From: Acephala macrosclerotiorum
Lineage: Eukaryota; Ascomycota; Leotiomycetes; Helotiales; Mollisiaceae
DNA length: 64,000 nucleotides
Direction of reading: 5' to 3'
NCBI GenBank assembly: GCA_014904845.1
Contig: MU119202.1
Location: forward strand, 868,001-932,000
The position numbers and the translations under genes are program-made. The notes beneath the pieces were generated by a model that saw only the letters and a program-made list of their open reading frames with translations, was not told the DNA's origin and ran no database searches. Of this stretch, positions 46,870-58,963 are shown piece by piece; positions within the stretch are counted from its first letter, which is position 1, and every line of letters starts with the position of its first letter.

Positions 46870-48510
46870 CTTGACAGGACCATTGTGGTGGAACGGGGGC
46901 GAGCCGTTGACGAGCGAGTTCAAGTTTATTTGGGGGACCTTGCTCAGGCTTGCCAACCTTGCACGATCCCGACAGCCCCATCTTGTGGGGATTTTGCGGT
47001 GCCTTTGCGGGGGTTGAGTCCTGCGCGATCAGCCACATGACAGTGTCGTGAACGATGCTGAAACAGCGTGGGCTGTCGGTGGACGTGTGGCGTGCCAGTA
47101 ACAGTGACCTACTAGTATTGCCGATTAATTCCTTGGGCTTCTCGGGCGTAGGTTTCCTAATCAAGAGTAGGTATCGCCGAGCACGGCTATGACGGATTGA
47201 TGAAGCAGTGAGAGCATGAGTGCTTTGAAATAGGGCAAATTTGCCCGCACTATTTAGGCAGTTCAAGCAAAAATGGGTAATGCAAGAGGCTCGATTGGAA
47301 GGCAAGATTGCGCAAGAGATTGAGAAGAGAAGGTCTGAATCACTATTTAGGTATGAATAGACGAAGCTGAGTCAGGCGCCAGCTGTCAAAGATTCAAGGT
47401 AAGCAGGTCCTGCCCTATGAGGCTGTCTTGTCGTGCTTGTCCAAGGCCAAGGTGTCCCGAATTGGATGCTTTCAGCAGCACATGAAAGGCCGAGGCGCCA
47501 CTTTCTTCTGCCGGGGAGGGAATACTCCGTGCTATGCCCTTCGACATTCTTGCTACATTTGTGCCAAAGTTCAGCTGGATCATAACGCCGTCCTCGTTCT
47601 CTCGGATCCCTGAGGCTCAAAGCTGGTGAAGCCACCACCAATTCTTCAACCCTGAAATCCGGGACAACCCCGTGAACTCAAAAAGTCTGGGTCATCCTCG
47701 GCCCACTCAGAGCATGTGCTTCGACAAGCCTCCCCTTGCAATCTATGTGGGCAGGTGGGGCTCGATCGGGAATATCCATCCCTGAGAGAAATCAAATCTA
47801 ATCATCGACGACATCGACAATGATGCCGATGAGCGCCTGCCGTGAACAAAAATCATTGCAAACCATAAAATGGTTGGTGCCTTGGCACATTCAAACACAT
47901 ACCAAAGAATTTGTAAGTGGCTGTCCTTGTGTCTGAAATAACGTGAAGCGAAAGGCAGCACGACGGTGCGGCAGAAATAAGCAAGACATCTTACCACTCT
48001 TATCTCATGCCGCGCCTCCACAAGCCTAAAAAGAAAGAATACAAAACCCGCGTCTCTCCATGGCCATCCCTGGGATATTCCGAGATGGCATTCCGTCGGA
48101 GGACATCACTGCGACAGTGGGACCATGAAATGGGCATAGGCCGTCTCTTAACGAAAGCAGTCTCCCTTACATTGCCCACGAATAAATAGCCTCAACGGAT
48201 TCTCGTGAAATAAATGTGCGAGGGTATTTTATGGCACTTCTGGTCTTTCCTGCTTCATAAATGCATCCATCATCGTCTTTTCGCAGTCCTTGCTTTCCCT
48301 TTGCCCCCTTTTCTTGGCGAGCTCGCACGCACGCACCTGTCTTCCTTCGTGGCCTAGCACCTGCGCCAATCCTAATGTCTTCAAACCCCATACAATACAT
48401 CAACAATACATCTGCAATACAATCGTATATGCAAAGCATGCATCCAGCCAAGTGTGTCATATCCAAACGCCGTTCTAAGTCAAACCTCCCACTTTCCCAC
48501 ATTACATCGG
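46870..48510. other. Upstream region of the transcription factor and 3' side of the helicase gene
   Basis: 1.6 kb. A minus-strand frame 47305-46781 overlaps the first exon of the regulator in another phase and is probably a shadow. No other domain seen. Likely promoter and long leader. Confidence 0.45.
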
Positions 48511-51500
48511 TCAACTGGGCCGTGTCATTGTTGGAGGCTTAAAGCCCTGGGTCTTTCGATTCTCCCATCCATACATACTGCGTTTTACACCTAGCGTCTT
48601 TTTCGCAGCCCCATTCTGCAACTTGTCCATACTTGTTTGATGCATTGATATACCTGGACGTACGAGCCTCATGATCGGTGGATTCGCCACTAAACCTGGC
48701 GATTTCTCTGGAACTGGCTCTTCTCGAGGTGCCTTTACCCTTGGCGGAGAGCTCGACAGGAAGACATAATCATTTCTGCCATTATATTCAACAGAAGTAT
48801 TGTTTCGAGGTCGGGCAATTGTTTTGCTGGCTCCTAGTCGGTGGCCCGCCAGAGATGGCGCAATCTCGATAGGCTTATCAATCATGGGGGTGGCTCTCGG
48901 GAGACTAAAAGTTGCGGGGACAGGAAAGCTGGGGTTCCCATGGCGAATTCTTTCGGTCTCTGTAGGATTCACCTTGAACTGTGAAGCTTTCGCAGCTGGA
49001 GGTTCGGGTTTGCCCAGGAAGCTGAACATGGTACCCTGTCCCTCTGAGGCCTTTATCTTTGGCTTTGAAGCAACATTCTTCCTCAATGCCTGTGTAACTT
49101 CGGCCTCAACTTGTTGCGCTGTGCAATTGACGGAATGTTCCTTTAGTACCTTTAAATGAGACCCGGCACTCACAAATCCGGACTTCAGCGTCACTGACGC
49201 CGTGGTGAAGCTAGAGGACCGGTCCATAGTCGTACGGTATCCGGGCTTCCAGTCTGGTTCGGATCTTTCTTCCAAATTGCTGATTGAGCGGCCTAGCTCT
49301 ATCCTTCTGCGTTTCGGCCCCTGTTGGCCCATCGTAAAGGTGGGATTGCCAGACATAGAGTTCCATCTCGACTTCTTCTCATCTTCATTTTCTTCGCCAT
49401 CAATTGGGAAAAGGTTGTCTTCTGTGCTAATCAATGACTCTGATGATTTGGAGATTGATGTAGTCGAAGGCAAAGAGCGTCGTAAAATCTGTGCCATTGT
49501 CTGCACTGAGGATGACCGTAACGACGGTCCTCTCTGATCCAGAAGGGGTGCTAACGATGGTTGACAAAGGAAAGGAGACAATGTTGTCTGCTCTGACTGA
49601 GAATTCTTGACAGGGCAGCTCATATACAATAGTGCTTTAGCTCTTGTCATAGCCACGTACAGAAGTCTCCGCTCCTCATTTGTGTCCTCGGCTCTTGAGT
49701 GAGGAATAGAACCTTGATATGCGGCTGGGATGAAAACGACTGGCCACTCTAAGCCTTTCGCGGCATGAATTGTAGAGATCGTGACTTGCGCAGTTGCCGT
49801 TCCTTCATCATTCTTCACTTCTGAAGCTAGAGCTACGTTTGCTAGGAATCTTGAAAGATGGTCTGTCCCCTCCTGCTGGTCCAGGCCATCAATTTCTGGA
49901 AGAGACTCATCCTCGTAGCCACAAGATATGAGGTCCTGGAAGTCGGTCGCTTGCGTAATAAGCTCCTCAACGTTAGCCCATCGCGCTTTATGTTTGTCTT
50001 GATGATGCTCTTCCAACCACGTCTCGTACTCTGTTTTGAGCAAAATAAATTTGATGAGCTCTGGTGTAGTCGATCGTTCCTCAGGTGGGGCTGTCAACTT
50101 TCCTCTCCCGGTCAAAATGATGTTGACGAAACGCGAGAGGCCTTGGTCTGTCTGCTTGGGGAGTTTGGTCTTCGCATTCCTTTTGTCTTGCACAATTCCC
50201 AGAATGAGTGACCAAAGTGTCATCTTAGCCTCGTCAGCCTCTTCTAAAAGACCTTTGATTGTAGCTTCGCCAATTCGTCTCGACGGAACATTGATGATGC
50301 GTGCTAGAGCGTCATTGTTGTCTGGCTGGTTGATAACTCTGAGGTAGTCCAATATAGTTTTGACTTCAACTCGGTCATAGAATCTAAGCCCACCTGCAAC
50401 ATATCAGAATTGCTGAAACGACCGTAGGCAGGCAAAGTGAAGTTTCAAAACTTACCAACCATTCGGTATGCTATTCCCGCCTTGCCAAGAGCACTTTCGA
50501 TCAATCGAGAGAGTGCCGATGAACGGAGGAGGATAGCGAAATCATTCAAATCCAAGAGATCCCCAGTCAAGCCCTTGATTCTCTGGATCTCTGTAATAAT
50601 CCACTCCGCTTCTTTGTGGGCATCGTATAACTTCCGGAGGACAGGGCGAGTCCCCACAGTATGGGTTGCGAGTAATGACTTCTTAACTCTCGAGCTATCT
50701 TGCTCGATAACATTTAGTGCCGTCAACAGGATAGCTCCAGAAGACCTGTAGTTCTCCTCTAGCGCGATTGTGATGGTATCTGGGTATTGATGGAGCAATC
50801 GCTTGTAATTCTTAATTTCTGCTGCTCGAAATCCATATATGCTTTGATCTGGATCTCCTACGATAGTGATTCGTTTTCGATGACTTGCAAACAGGCGCAT
50901 TAGGTCGAATTGCACAAGATTGGTATCCTGAAATTCGTCGATAAGAACGGCCTCGACATTCGAAACGCAAGACGGGTGCTGTCGGAGGAGATCCACGCAT
51001 CTCAGAAGAAGATCATCGTAGTCTAAGAGGTTTGACCGCCGTAATGCTTCCTCATATTCCATATAGCATATCTCGAACTCCTGAGCTTCGACCGTCTTTG
51101 CGCCAGACTTGCTCTCATTCTCATCATCTCTATAACCAGCACCCCTCGCCTTCTTGCCACTGATCCGTCCCCTGGCAACCTTGGCGTCGATTATGAAGTT
51201 GTTCCTCTTGACAATTCGCTTTATAATAGCCAAAGAGTCCGCACTATCCGCGATTCCAAAATCCTTCTTGATATTGATGAGATGGCCATATCGAGCAAGG
51301 TATCGACGTGCAATGCTGTGGAAAGTTCCGAGAATAAGCTTCGATTCCGTGCCATTTCCAATCAGCCTGCCAATCCTCTCCTTCATCTCACGCGCCGCCT
51401 TGACCGTGAACGTCGCAACAATAACATTCCATGGCTGCAGACCTTGTGCTAACAGCCATGCGGTCCGCGAGGTCAGAGTGTGTGTCTTTCCACTTCCGGG

Positions 51501-51590
51501 GCCGGCTAGGATAGCCAATGTATCTGCAAAGGAAGAAACGGCAGCTTGCTGGGACTGGTTGAGGTTGGCGAGCAAGCCATCGGGATTCAT
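48511..51590 (-). CDS. srs2: Srs2/UvrD-type superfamily 1 DNA helicase
   Basis: 3'-5' helicase that removes Rad51 filaments and limits recombination in the known family. Two exons (51590-50456, 50393-48511; 1005 residues). Seen: Q-motif region LNQSQQAAV, Walker A AGPGSGKTHTLTSR (about residues 29-42), ATFTVKAAREM, Walker B DEFQDTN, GDPDQSIYGFR, ENYRSS, then in exon 2 STIHAAKGLEWPVVF, and the VAMTRAK motif VI. The C-terminal third is Ser/Pro/Lys-rich and disordered, as in Srs2, and may carry Rad51/PCNA contacts. The ATG at 51590 directly precedes the conserved N-terminus; further upstream the frame has no ATG. Confidence 0.93.
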
Positions 51591-52734
51591 GTTCTTCGAC
51601 GCGTCGTGAGGGACCAATGCCTCGTCTGGGGCGTGTTCGATTCGATGGGATGTTTTAGTTGCGGATACATCGGATGGCTCTGGGTGCTGGGTGAAAGAAA
51701 TGCGCTCTTTGAAGTCTAGGAGAGGTGGGATGTTGTGATGTTTTGACAGCTAACCGCGTCAAGAAAATCGCGAATACGTGATCACGTGTTGCGACTTCAA
51801 CACCTTGCTTCGCAGTCGCTTTCTAACACTCCCTACTGCAAACATTTCGACAACCATACCTAAAACTAAGACACCTACTGCAAATACAATCATGGAAAAT
51901 GCAAAGGCATTAGCGCTATGAGCATCAAATATTGCGAGAGGACAAACCTCAGCGGCGTGAGCAACGAAATCTGTTCTCCGCCAGTACTCATGAATCATGA
52001 TAGAGCCTCTGCTTCACGAAACCTCGAACAGATCCAAGCCTCGACGAGCACCGAATTCTACACCAGCATTCAAGTCCCCCCTCTCAAGTTACACAAATTA
52101 TCAACTCCAGCACACTAGTCGAGATGCGCTCGCAGAAAGACCGCTGAACATCGTTCCACATCCAAGACTCCAATATCTGAAGGCGGTAATGACAGAGGCA
52201 GAAGCCGATTATCAGAAGAGTTGCTGAGAGAACAAGCATGCAGACTTTAGCAAGAGACACAGTTGCAGTACACAACATCAACTCGTTAGGAAATTTCGGC
52301 CTAGGGAGTGATCATCATGCTAGGCAAATCGAGCTCCTCTTCCTAGTGGTGTCATAATTTATATTCTTCGAAAGCCGATATCAGTGTCCTCGAAGTCTTA
52401 AGACATTGTAAAATCTCCATCACGCGTCGAGCATGCCTTTTTCAGACGAAGTCTCGTCATTGTCCTCAGCCATCGGACACTTTATAAAAAGGTTCTTTCT
52501 GATTGTGCTCATAGCTCTCTCGAATGCTCGAGGAGTCTGCCTTTGCATGAGTGGTGGCAGTAGAGTTCTTTAGCTTGTGCAAGATCTTGAGCTTGGGCTT
52601 GATATTTACCAAATGAAATTCCTTCAACTTGACTTCTAAATGTCCCTTGTTTATTCCAACATTATTGTGACATTGATTAGACTTTAAACAGAAAACTCGC
52701 GAGCTGTGAAAATCGAGTAGCAAGCTGACTAACA
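51591..52734. other. Intergenic region with possible small membrane protein
   Basis: Minus-strand frames 52281-52084 (MMLCTATVSLAKVCMLVLSA..., hydrophobic) and 51998-51759 (contains AFAFSMIVFAVGVLVLGMVVEM) could be two exons of a small membrane protein. The join is not clear and no family is recognised. Confidence 0.3.
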
Positions 52735-52935
52735 TCGAGTAATAATGCGTATCAGCATCGAATGTACATTAGCGTTCAGCATCAAGCATCTCGTCTTCGT
52801 ATCAGCGTTAGATCTCTCATCAACGGCTCAGCATCGAATTCCCATCAGCGGTTCAGTATCAAACATATTGCATCAGCGTCAGCCTTGAACATCACATCAG
52901 CGATTCAGCATCGAATATCTTGCCTCTGAGGACTC
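52735..52935. repeat. Degenerate 24-27 bp tandem repeat, array 1
   Basis: About seven units resembling CAGCG-NN-TCAGCATCGAACATCTCAT, strongly diverged but clearly periodic. The same repeat forms the larger array at 53941-54425. Confidence 0.75.
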
Positions 52936-53940
52936 GAAAGCTTTACCTCAGAAGCAGACGGTGATCCTCGATCGGCCTCCCTTCACCTTGTCATTTAAGG
53001 ACTTTAATGGCTTACCCGGTAAGACGGGCATGTATAAAGACCTCGACTTGACATTCCAGACATTTGACGAGGTTCGCAGTTTCGTGGAAGTTCACACATG
53101 TTATACTTGCTTCGTATGCATTTTTGCTCTAAATGCAAATCACTTTGTCGTTGTCGCCAATCGAGCTGCTCGCTCTCGAGGTTTCGAGTTTGTTTACTAC
53201 GATGATATAAAGCAAAAAGGACGAATTCAACCAGTTTAATAAACATTTTAAGATTTTGCGCGTCGGCCGGATTTAGAGTTGGTTCTGATGGTCTACGTGA
53301 GGATCGACTAAGGGAGGCGCATAGAGAGCTGGGACCGGAGGATGGGAAAAGTCGCGCAAAAAGAAAAAAAACATTAGTAATCATATAGATAAACGTATTA
53401 GCCTCGCTCAGTAATGTCACAGTATCACGCAATCGTGAGATGGGCGAGAAGACTTCATCCCATTCTCTCCCGAGCTATTTTGCTTCTTCTTTTAATATGT
53501 TGCAGACCAATTAATGTCTGGAAGTGAACCTCGATTATTCTCTTCGTCCCTATTCCATTCAGATCCTGCGGGCGAGCCGGTGGCGCGCAGAGGGGTTCCA
53601 GGATGGTGTGAGTGCGCGAGGCAGAAACTGCGAAGATTTAGTAGACGCTCTAGGTGATTGATGCGGGAGAAATTACAGAGCAAGCGCTCAATGCGAGCTG
53701 GGGATGGCCCCATGGATTTCTCTGGCTGGCGCTGGTGAGGTTCGACTTGGCGATCAGGTCCAAACGCGACTGCACTCTTGTGAAGACAGGTAATATCACA
53801 TACCTTCGGAGACAATCTTGAATAGATCGACTACACTACCAGGGAAACGAGCAATGATCTTAGTCATCAAGCTGCGGACCTGGAGCATGTCAGTTGACAG
53901 CGAGTGCCCGAGGCAAGATTTATCGACTGACCTCGTCCAG
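52936..53940. other. Spacer between the two repeat arrays
   Basis: Contains a plus-strand open frame 52961-53239 (about 92 codons; includes GLPGKTGMYKDLDLTFQTFDEV and VVVANRAARSRGFEF) that starts without an ATG and matches nothing I know. It could be the tail of a spliced or decayed gene. The rest is unremarkable. Confidence 0.35.
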
Positions 53941-54425
53941 CAGCGTCAGCATCAGAGACCTTGTCAGCGCTTCAACATTGGACAAGTTGTTAGCGACTCA
54001 GCATCAAACATCTCGACTTCGCGTTAACATTGAACATCTCATCAGCGGTTCAGCATCGAAAATCTTATCCGCGTCAACATTAAACATCTTTTCGGCGCTT
54101 CAACATCGGCCTGCTCATTTGCGATTCAGCATTAGACAGATTATCAGCGGCTCATCATCGGACATGTCAGTCAGCAGTTCAATATCAAATGTCGTCTCCG
54201 CGTCAGCATCAAACCTTTCATGCGCGTCAAGATCGAACTTCGTTTGCGCATCAACATCAAAAATATCCTCAGCGGGTCAACATTGCAAGTCGTCTCCGCG
54301 TTAACATCAAATCTCGTATTCGCGTCAGCATCAAACATCGTTTCAGCGAATCACCCTCAAATAGTTTGTCAGCGCGTCAGGATCGAATGTCGTCTCCGCG
54401 TCAACATCGAAAATCTGATTGAAAT
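53941..54425. repeat. Degenerate 24-27 bp tandem repeat, array 2
   Basis: About nineteen units of 23-28 bp following the pattern (C)CGCGTCAACATCAAACATCNTNT. Many units are exactly 24 bp. Several plus-strand frames stay open across it, as expected when a repeat without stops has unit length near a multiple of three, so openness alone is not evidence of coding. Confidence 0.85.
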
Positions 54426-54659
54426 CGAGCCGCTCAGAAAGTGAAAAACTGCATTTTGGTCACGTGTAAATGTCCCAAAATATCTAATACTTTCATGTGA
54501 AATCCATGCATTCTCAACCGCAGCAGCAAAGGTCAGGCGCGAAAACCATCAAAGCAAGCAAAGTCCATGCAACTCTCCTCCCATATGCATCCGTCCCAAG
54601 TACGTCATCGTCCCATGTGCAAATTCCTTCGTTCGAAGTATATACAATTCTCACCTCGC

Positions 54660-55933
54660 TTAATAACCGAGTTTCATATCTCTAAACTGTTTTCTCTCTT
54701 TGCTTGTAGGTCTAGCCTTATTAATCGCAGTTTGACCATCGCATTTCTTTAGTCGAAACCTCAAGAATTTGCTATCGAGATTATTGCTTCTCTTCTTCGA
54801 ACTTGTGATTTTAAACAAACTATTATAGCGAAGTCTTGCTCTTAGCGTACTCTCTTACTTCGAATTGTACTTTCGAAGGACTCGGATAGGTTTCTTCGTA
54901 GCTTGGAATCGTAAGAGTTTCTTCGGAGCATCCTTTTCGCGGTTTACAATCTTATTCGTCGTATTAATAGCACCGGGAACCGAGTAGTAAATAATATGGC
55001 CAGAATCGATATCGATGTTTGCGTATTTGCCAGTCACGACGATAGAATAGACGCCGTCGGTTATATTGCCTGAGATGCCAGCGATTCGCTTACTTGTAAA
55101 TTTGAATGGTTAGCTGAATGTTCCATGCTAAATATTCCAAGCTAAATGTTCTATACTAAAAGGGATATTCTTACTATATACTCCATTTTTCAAAGCTGCA
55201 ATTTGGTTCGCCTATGTCTGGCTCACTTGAATACTATTATCACCGAATATATCGAAAGTTTTCTTCGCATAGTTCGGGTCGACTCGATAGGATTTAGTGG
55301 GACCGCCTTTCGAGATCTGGATGTGGTGCATAATACTCGTAGTACTGAAAATAGAATGGTTAAAAAGAGCTCGAGTATAGATTGCGACTTTTGCAAGAGA
55401 AGTATCGTCGCTATTATTTCTTTGTTTTTTAGACTTTTTTGTCTCTTTTTTTCTTTTCTTAGGATTAGAAGACTCGATTGGTTTTTCCATCTCCAGAGAG
55501 ATGCTCCAATTGTTTGACTTATAAATATCGAGTATAACGGACGCAATTAGCTGGATTTCGACGGGTAGATTTGTTCGAGGATTGGCTATAAGCTTTAAAA
55601 AAAAGTCGACATAAACTAGAGAGTTTTTTCAAAGCTAATTAGTATTATATAACTTAGAAAAAGAGAATACGTACTTGAACCGAGTTTCAATTTTCTTATT
55701 ATTCCAATATAATTAAAAAAGTTTTTTAATTATATTTTTTTTACGAGTTGTAATATTCGAATAATTCCAAGAACTACTCTTTTTAATTTTACTAAGGGAA
55801 TTTTAATGTTCTTTTTGAGCTGGATCATTCGCGTGTAGCCGATCTCGAGCTCCTTGCTTCGAATGTCCTCGGGGACAAGAGTGAATATGGCTTGCTCGAC
55901 ATCGTAAACTTTTGGAGGCGTTGGGACCGACAT
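54660..55933 (-). pseudogene. Decayed YDG/SRA-domain gene in an AT-rich island
   Basis: Fragments follow a fungal YDG_SRA protein in order. N-terminus: MSVPTPPKVYDVEQAIF (ATG at 55933). A middle exon has LPVEIQLIASVILDIY and a Lys-rich stretch. The SRA domain follows: SIMHHIQISKGGPTKSY, VDPNYAKKTFDIFGDN, then RIAGISGNITDGVYSIVV and IDIDSGHIIYY, PIRVLRKYNSK. A C-terminal piece has RFRLKKCDGQTAI and RPTSKERKQF. A TAG interrupts SQT*ANQIAALKNG, where family members usually have Trp, and further breaks occur (stops near 55730 and in the C-terminal exon region). Intact SRA domains bind modified or hemimethylated DNA; this copy looks inactivated. The high A+T content suggests RIP-like decay. Confidence 0.72.
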
Positions 55934-57570
55934 TTTCAAAAGAACTGTCACGCTCTGCGAAGGTACAATGAGATCGCGGAACGGGGTGGGGTGGAGCGGC
56001 GCGGCAGAATAGTTCGTCCAATCTCAAAGGCGGTGTGGTGGTGTTGAACTGAAGGAGTTGTCGAAAGGGGGGAGGGCCTGAGCGAGAAAGTGGTGAGGCG
56101 CCTTCGCTTATTCACTAGGCTGGGGTGCAGCCAGGTCTGGGCATGTCTGCATTGTCCGTAAAGCATCAACCGACAAGTGAAGAATGAGTGAGGAGAATGT
56201 TCGATTGGAGAAGGGTGATTGCTGTGTCTTTGTCCTTCTAAGGTAGAAGTGAGTGTGATGAAAGTGATGAGAAGAGATTGGAGTGCATGGGGTTTTTGGA
56301 AAAGTGAAAGTCCCAGGATTCTGAGGACATTCAGGAGAGGTGCAAATGAGAGGGCTGTACATACCTGAGAGGATGTCAGAGAAATATGCAAACGGGATGA
56401 GGCTGGGGTGTCCGGGTTTTAGTCGCTTTGGAAGTCCCAAAATCCTGAGGACATTCAAGAGGGTGTGCAATTGAGAAGAGTGACTCAAACGTGTATGATG
56501 TTGCAAAGAAGAAAGTTCCAAAGTCCTGTGGACATCTAGGAGAAGGTGCAGATGATAAGATATGCAGATGAGAGGATTGTGCGAGTGAAAGGAATGTACA
56601 AATGGGAAGTGTGCGCGGGATCTTGTAGGTCTGAAAACCGTAGGATCTGGGACATTCAAGAGAGTGGATGGACGAGACGTGTGCAGATGAGATGATGTGC
56701 AGGTGGGGAGTGTGCTGATCGAAAGTGTGCGGATGAGAGGGTGTACAGACGAGAATAGTGAAGATCGAGAATGTGTAGATGAAAGGAGTGTACAAGATTG
56801 GAAAGTCCCAAGCCACTGTGGGGCCAAGAGATGGTGCAGATGAAAGGAGTAGTGAAGTGAAAGATGTAAGGAATGTACTTGAACAAGATGTGCGTCCAAG
56901 AAGTGCAGCGGTAGGAATGTTGTGAGGTGTTGTAGGATGGTAGTTTTGCTGAGATGAAGAGAGAAAGATAGACTTGGGGACATGACCACCGACCTGGTGG
57001 GGGTGAACTAGTGTCTCTTGAGATGTCGCCGAGCAGGATAAAGGGGGATGGAGCAGCTCAGTGGTATAAGCGAAAGCTTTTTTTTGGAAGGCACAACTAA
57101 CCAACTTTCAACTCCCAGCCATCAACTATCAAGATGTCATCGCTATCATCGTGCATCTGGAGATAGACAATGTGTTTCCTTGAGACCAGGACTACAAGAG
57201 CAGCTTGGAAGACTTCAGAGTTCAGCGGTTCCCTATCTAGCAGGACCAGATAATTTAGAAGATCAGAAGCTCAAATGTCAGTTGTATATGTAAGTGAATA
57301 GGATTGATACCCAAGTAAACACACAGTACTTGTAAGTTAATCATGATAACGACGTTGCCCCGACAAAGAGAAGCATGACCCGAGCAATGTGACAAGCGGC
57401 TAGCAATAGTCTCAATGCCTGTCATACCTCTTCCACTCGCATATAAATTCAAAGCCGAGAACCAAAACCACACAACGCTTGAAACGTTCCATGCAAACTC
57501 GCTGGAATATGCCTCAATCAATTCAATTCAATTCTCTACCTGGCACGAGGATTGACTTTCTAGCCAAGTC
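55934..57570. other. Repeat-rich noncoding region
   Basis: Upstream of the SRA remnant and downstream of the aldolase. It contains the degenerate repeat field 56280-56900. The long minus-strand frames there (for example 56989-56108) are His/Ser/Leu-rich products of the repeat and have no domain. Confidence 0.5.
56280..56900. repeat. Degenerate repeat field with recurring GTCCCA/GGACATTCA blocks
   Basis: A block like GAAAGTCCCAGGATTCTGAG, followed by GACATTCAGGAGAGGTGCAAATGAGAGG, recurs at about 56305, 56429, 56509, 56632 and 56797 (variants). Between them shorter motifs of GTGCAGATGAGAG type repeat at roughly 12-16 bp spacing. Confidence 0.7.
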
Positions 57571-58963
57571 TTACTTACCATACGGACCATTCAACTTCGG
57601 TCCTGGCCCCTGGCCCTTCGCCGTACTCAACGCGCCCATAACACTCGCCTGCAAGATCAACGTATCCGTCGCCACAGAAATCATATGGAACCCCTGATCA
57701 GCGTACATCTTGCTCTGTTCCCCACTCGTGCAAAAGATGCCCGCCTTCTTGCCCGCCTTGTTCGCCGCATCCAAAGTCTTCTTGATAGCAGTATGAAGCT
57801 CATCATGCATAACTCCGTTGATGATGGGGTGTCCAATATTGTTTCCTAGATCAAAAGGTCCAACGAAGAGGACATCGATACCTGGCACAGCGGCGATGGC
57901 TTCGACACTTTCTAGAGCTTCTTTGGTTTCGATTTGGACCATGATTAAGATGGCATCGTTGGCTTGTTGGAGGTAGTCGGCTGAGCTGAGGTCGGGGTGG
58001 AATCTTTCCATCGGAAATGGCGAACCAAAGCCTCTTTGACCTTGGGGAGGGAACTTTGCGCTGTTGACGAGCTTTTTGGCATCTTCAACTGTGTACAATA
58101 GAGGTACTATAACACCATGTGCTCCCGTGTCAAGCGCTCCTATTTTTCATAAGAAGCTAAAGGTGGATATGGTAGCAGACTTCTTACGCTTGACCATCCA
58201 TCCTTGGTTGTCGGGTATGCGCACAATGGGACTACGACGGATCAGTACCTTATTTTGACACAGTGCAACAGGTGAGAGGCATAAAGCGTCCTCGGGAGCT
58301 CCAAACACAGCACAATCGAAGTGGCGAGATAAAGGAAAGGGCTAATTACCTTACACCACATGCAGCTATGGCGGGTACAGCTTGATGCATTGCGGCATCT
58401 GTCTAAGGTCAGATTCGCCAAATTGAGAGCGTGACATCAATGTGCGAATAAAAATTGCCGAATCACTTGACTCGGGTGACTCGACTATGGAGAGCCAAGA
58501 CAGGTCCACCTCTACCTCCACCCCCACATGCGGGATGAATCTGATGAAGATGGACCCCGATAACAGACGGCCCGCATCGTGACTTTGAGGGAGTGCTAAT
58601 TTCGGAAGAACGATGCTGCCGTTTTGTAACCTTCCCAAAATTCGGTGCCTGTTTTGGCGAAACCCAAAAAGATGATGGACTTACCATCCATGTTTCCATG
58701 TTCACCTCATATTTGTTAGTACATGAGTCTGGTCATGAATGACCTTGGGAAAGAACTCACAATCAACGGCTACCCAATCTACTCCGGTCCGAGCAAGAGT
58801 CCTTGAGACATTGCTCCCCGGAATCATTTGCCTGTGTAACAATTAGCACGTTGCGTGGAGAAGCTCGCTTCGGCCTCCTTTACCAGCAACCCATGCTTGG
58901 TCCTTTGGCCTCGTCAAAAGCAACCTTCAAGCGATTCGCCGACTTCATCATTGTTGACGCCAT
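57571..58963 (-). CDS. HpcH/HpaI-family aldolase
   Basis: Class II pyruvate-type aldolase (2-keto-3-deoxy sugar acid or 4-hydroxy-2-oxo-acid aldolase family). Six exons (58963-58884, 58831-58761, 58705-58685, 58398-58350, 58231-58188, 58139-57571), including a 21-nt micro-exon, give 277 residues. Seen: PGSNVSRTLARTGVDWVAVDCEHG with the family His, RIPDN, the GAHGVIVPL strand, QIETKEALE with the metal-ligand Glu, and VGPFDLGNNIG with the second metal ligand Asp. It probably cleaves a 2-keto acid to pyruvate plus an aldehyde; the sugar specificity is not visible. No signal or targeting sequence is evident. The frame adds up exactly across all junctions. Confidence 0.92.

Noticed and set aside
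46781..47305. 174-codon minus-strand frame upstream of the transcription factor
   Set aside because: It overlaps the first zinc-finger exon in a different phase and has no domain; likely a shadow.
53941..54425. CRISPR-like array
   Set aside because: Units are contiguous and degenerate with no constant repeat/unique spacer alternation, and the genome is eukaryotic.
53894..54444. Plus-strand open frames across repeat array 2
   Set aside because: Openness in several frames follows from a stop-free repeat unit; no independent coding evidence.
56108..57104. Long overlapping minus-strand open frames rich in His, Ser, Leu
   Set aside because: They run through a degenerate repeat, are open in more than one phase, and show no domain, start context or splice structure.
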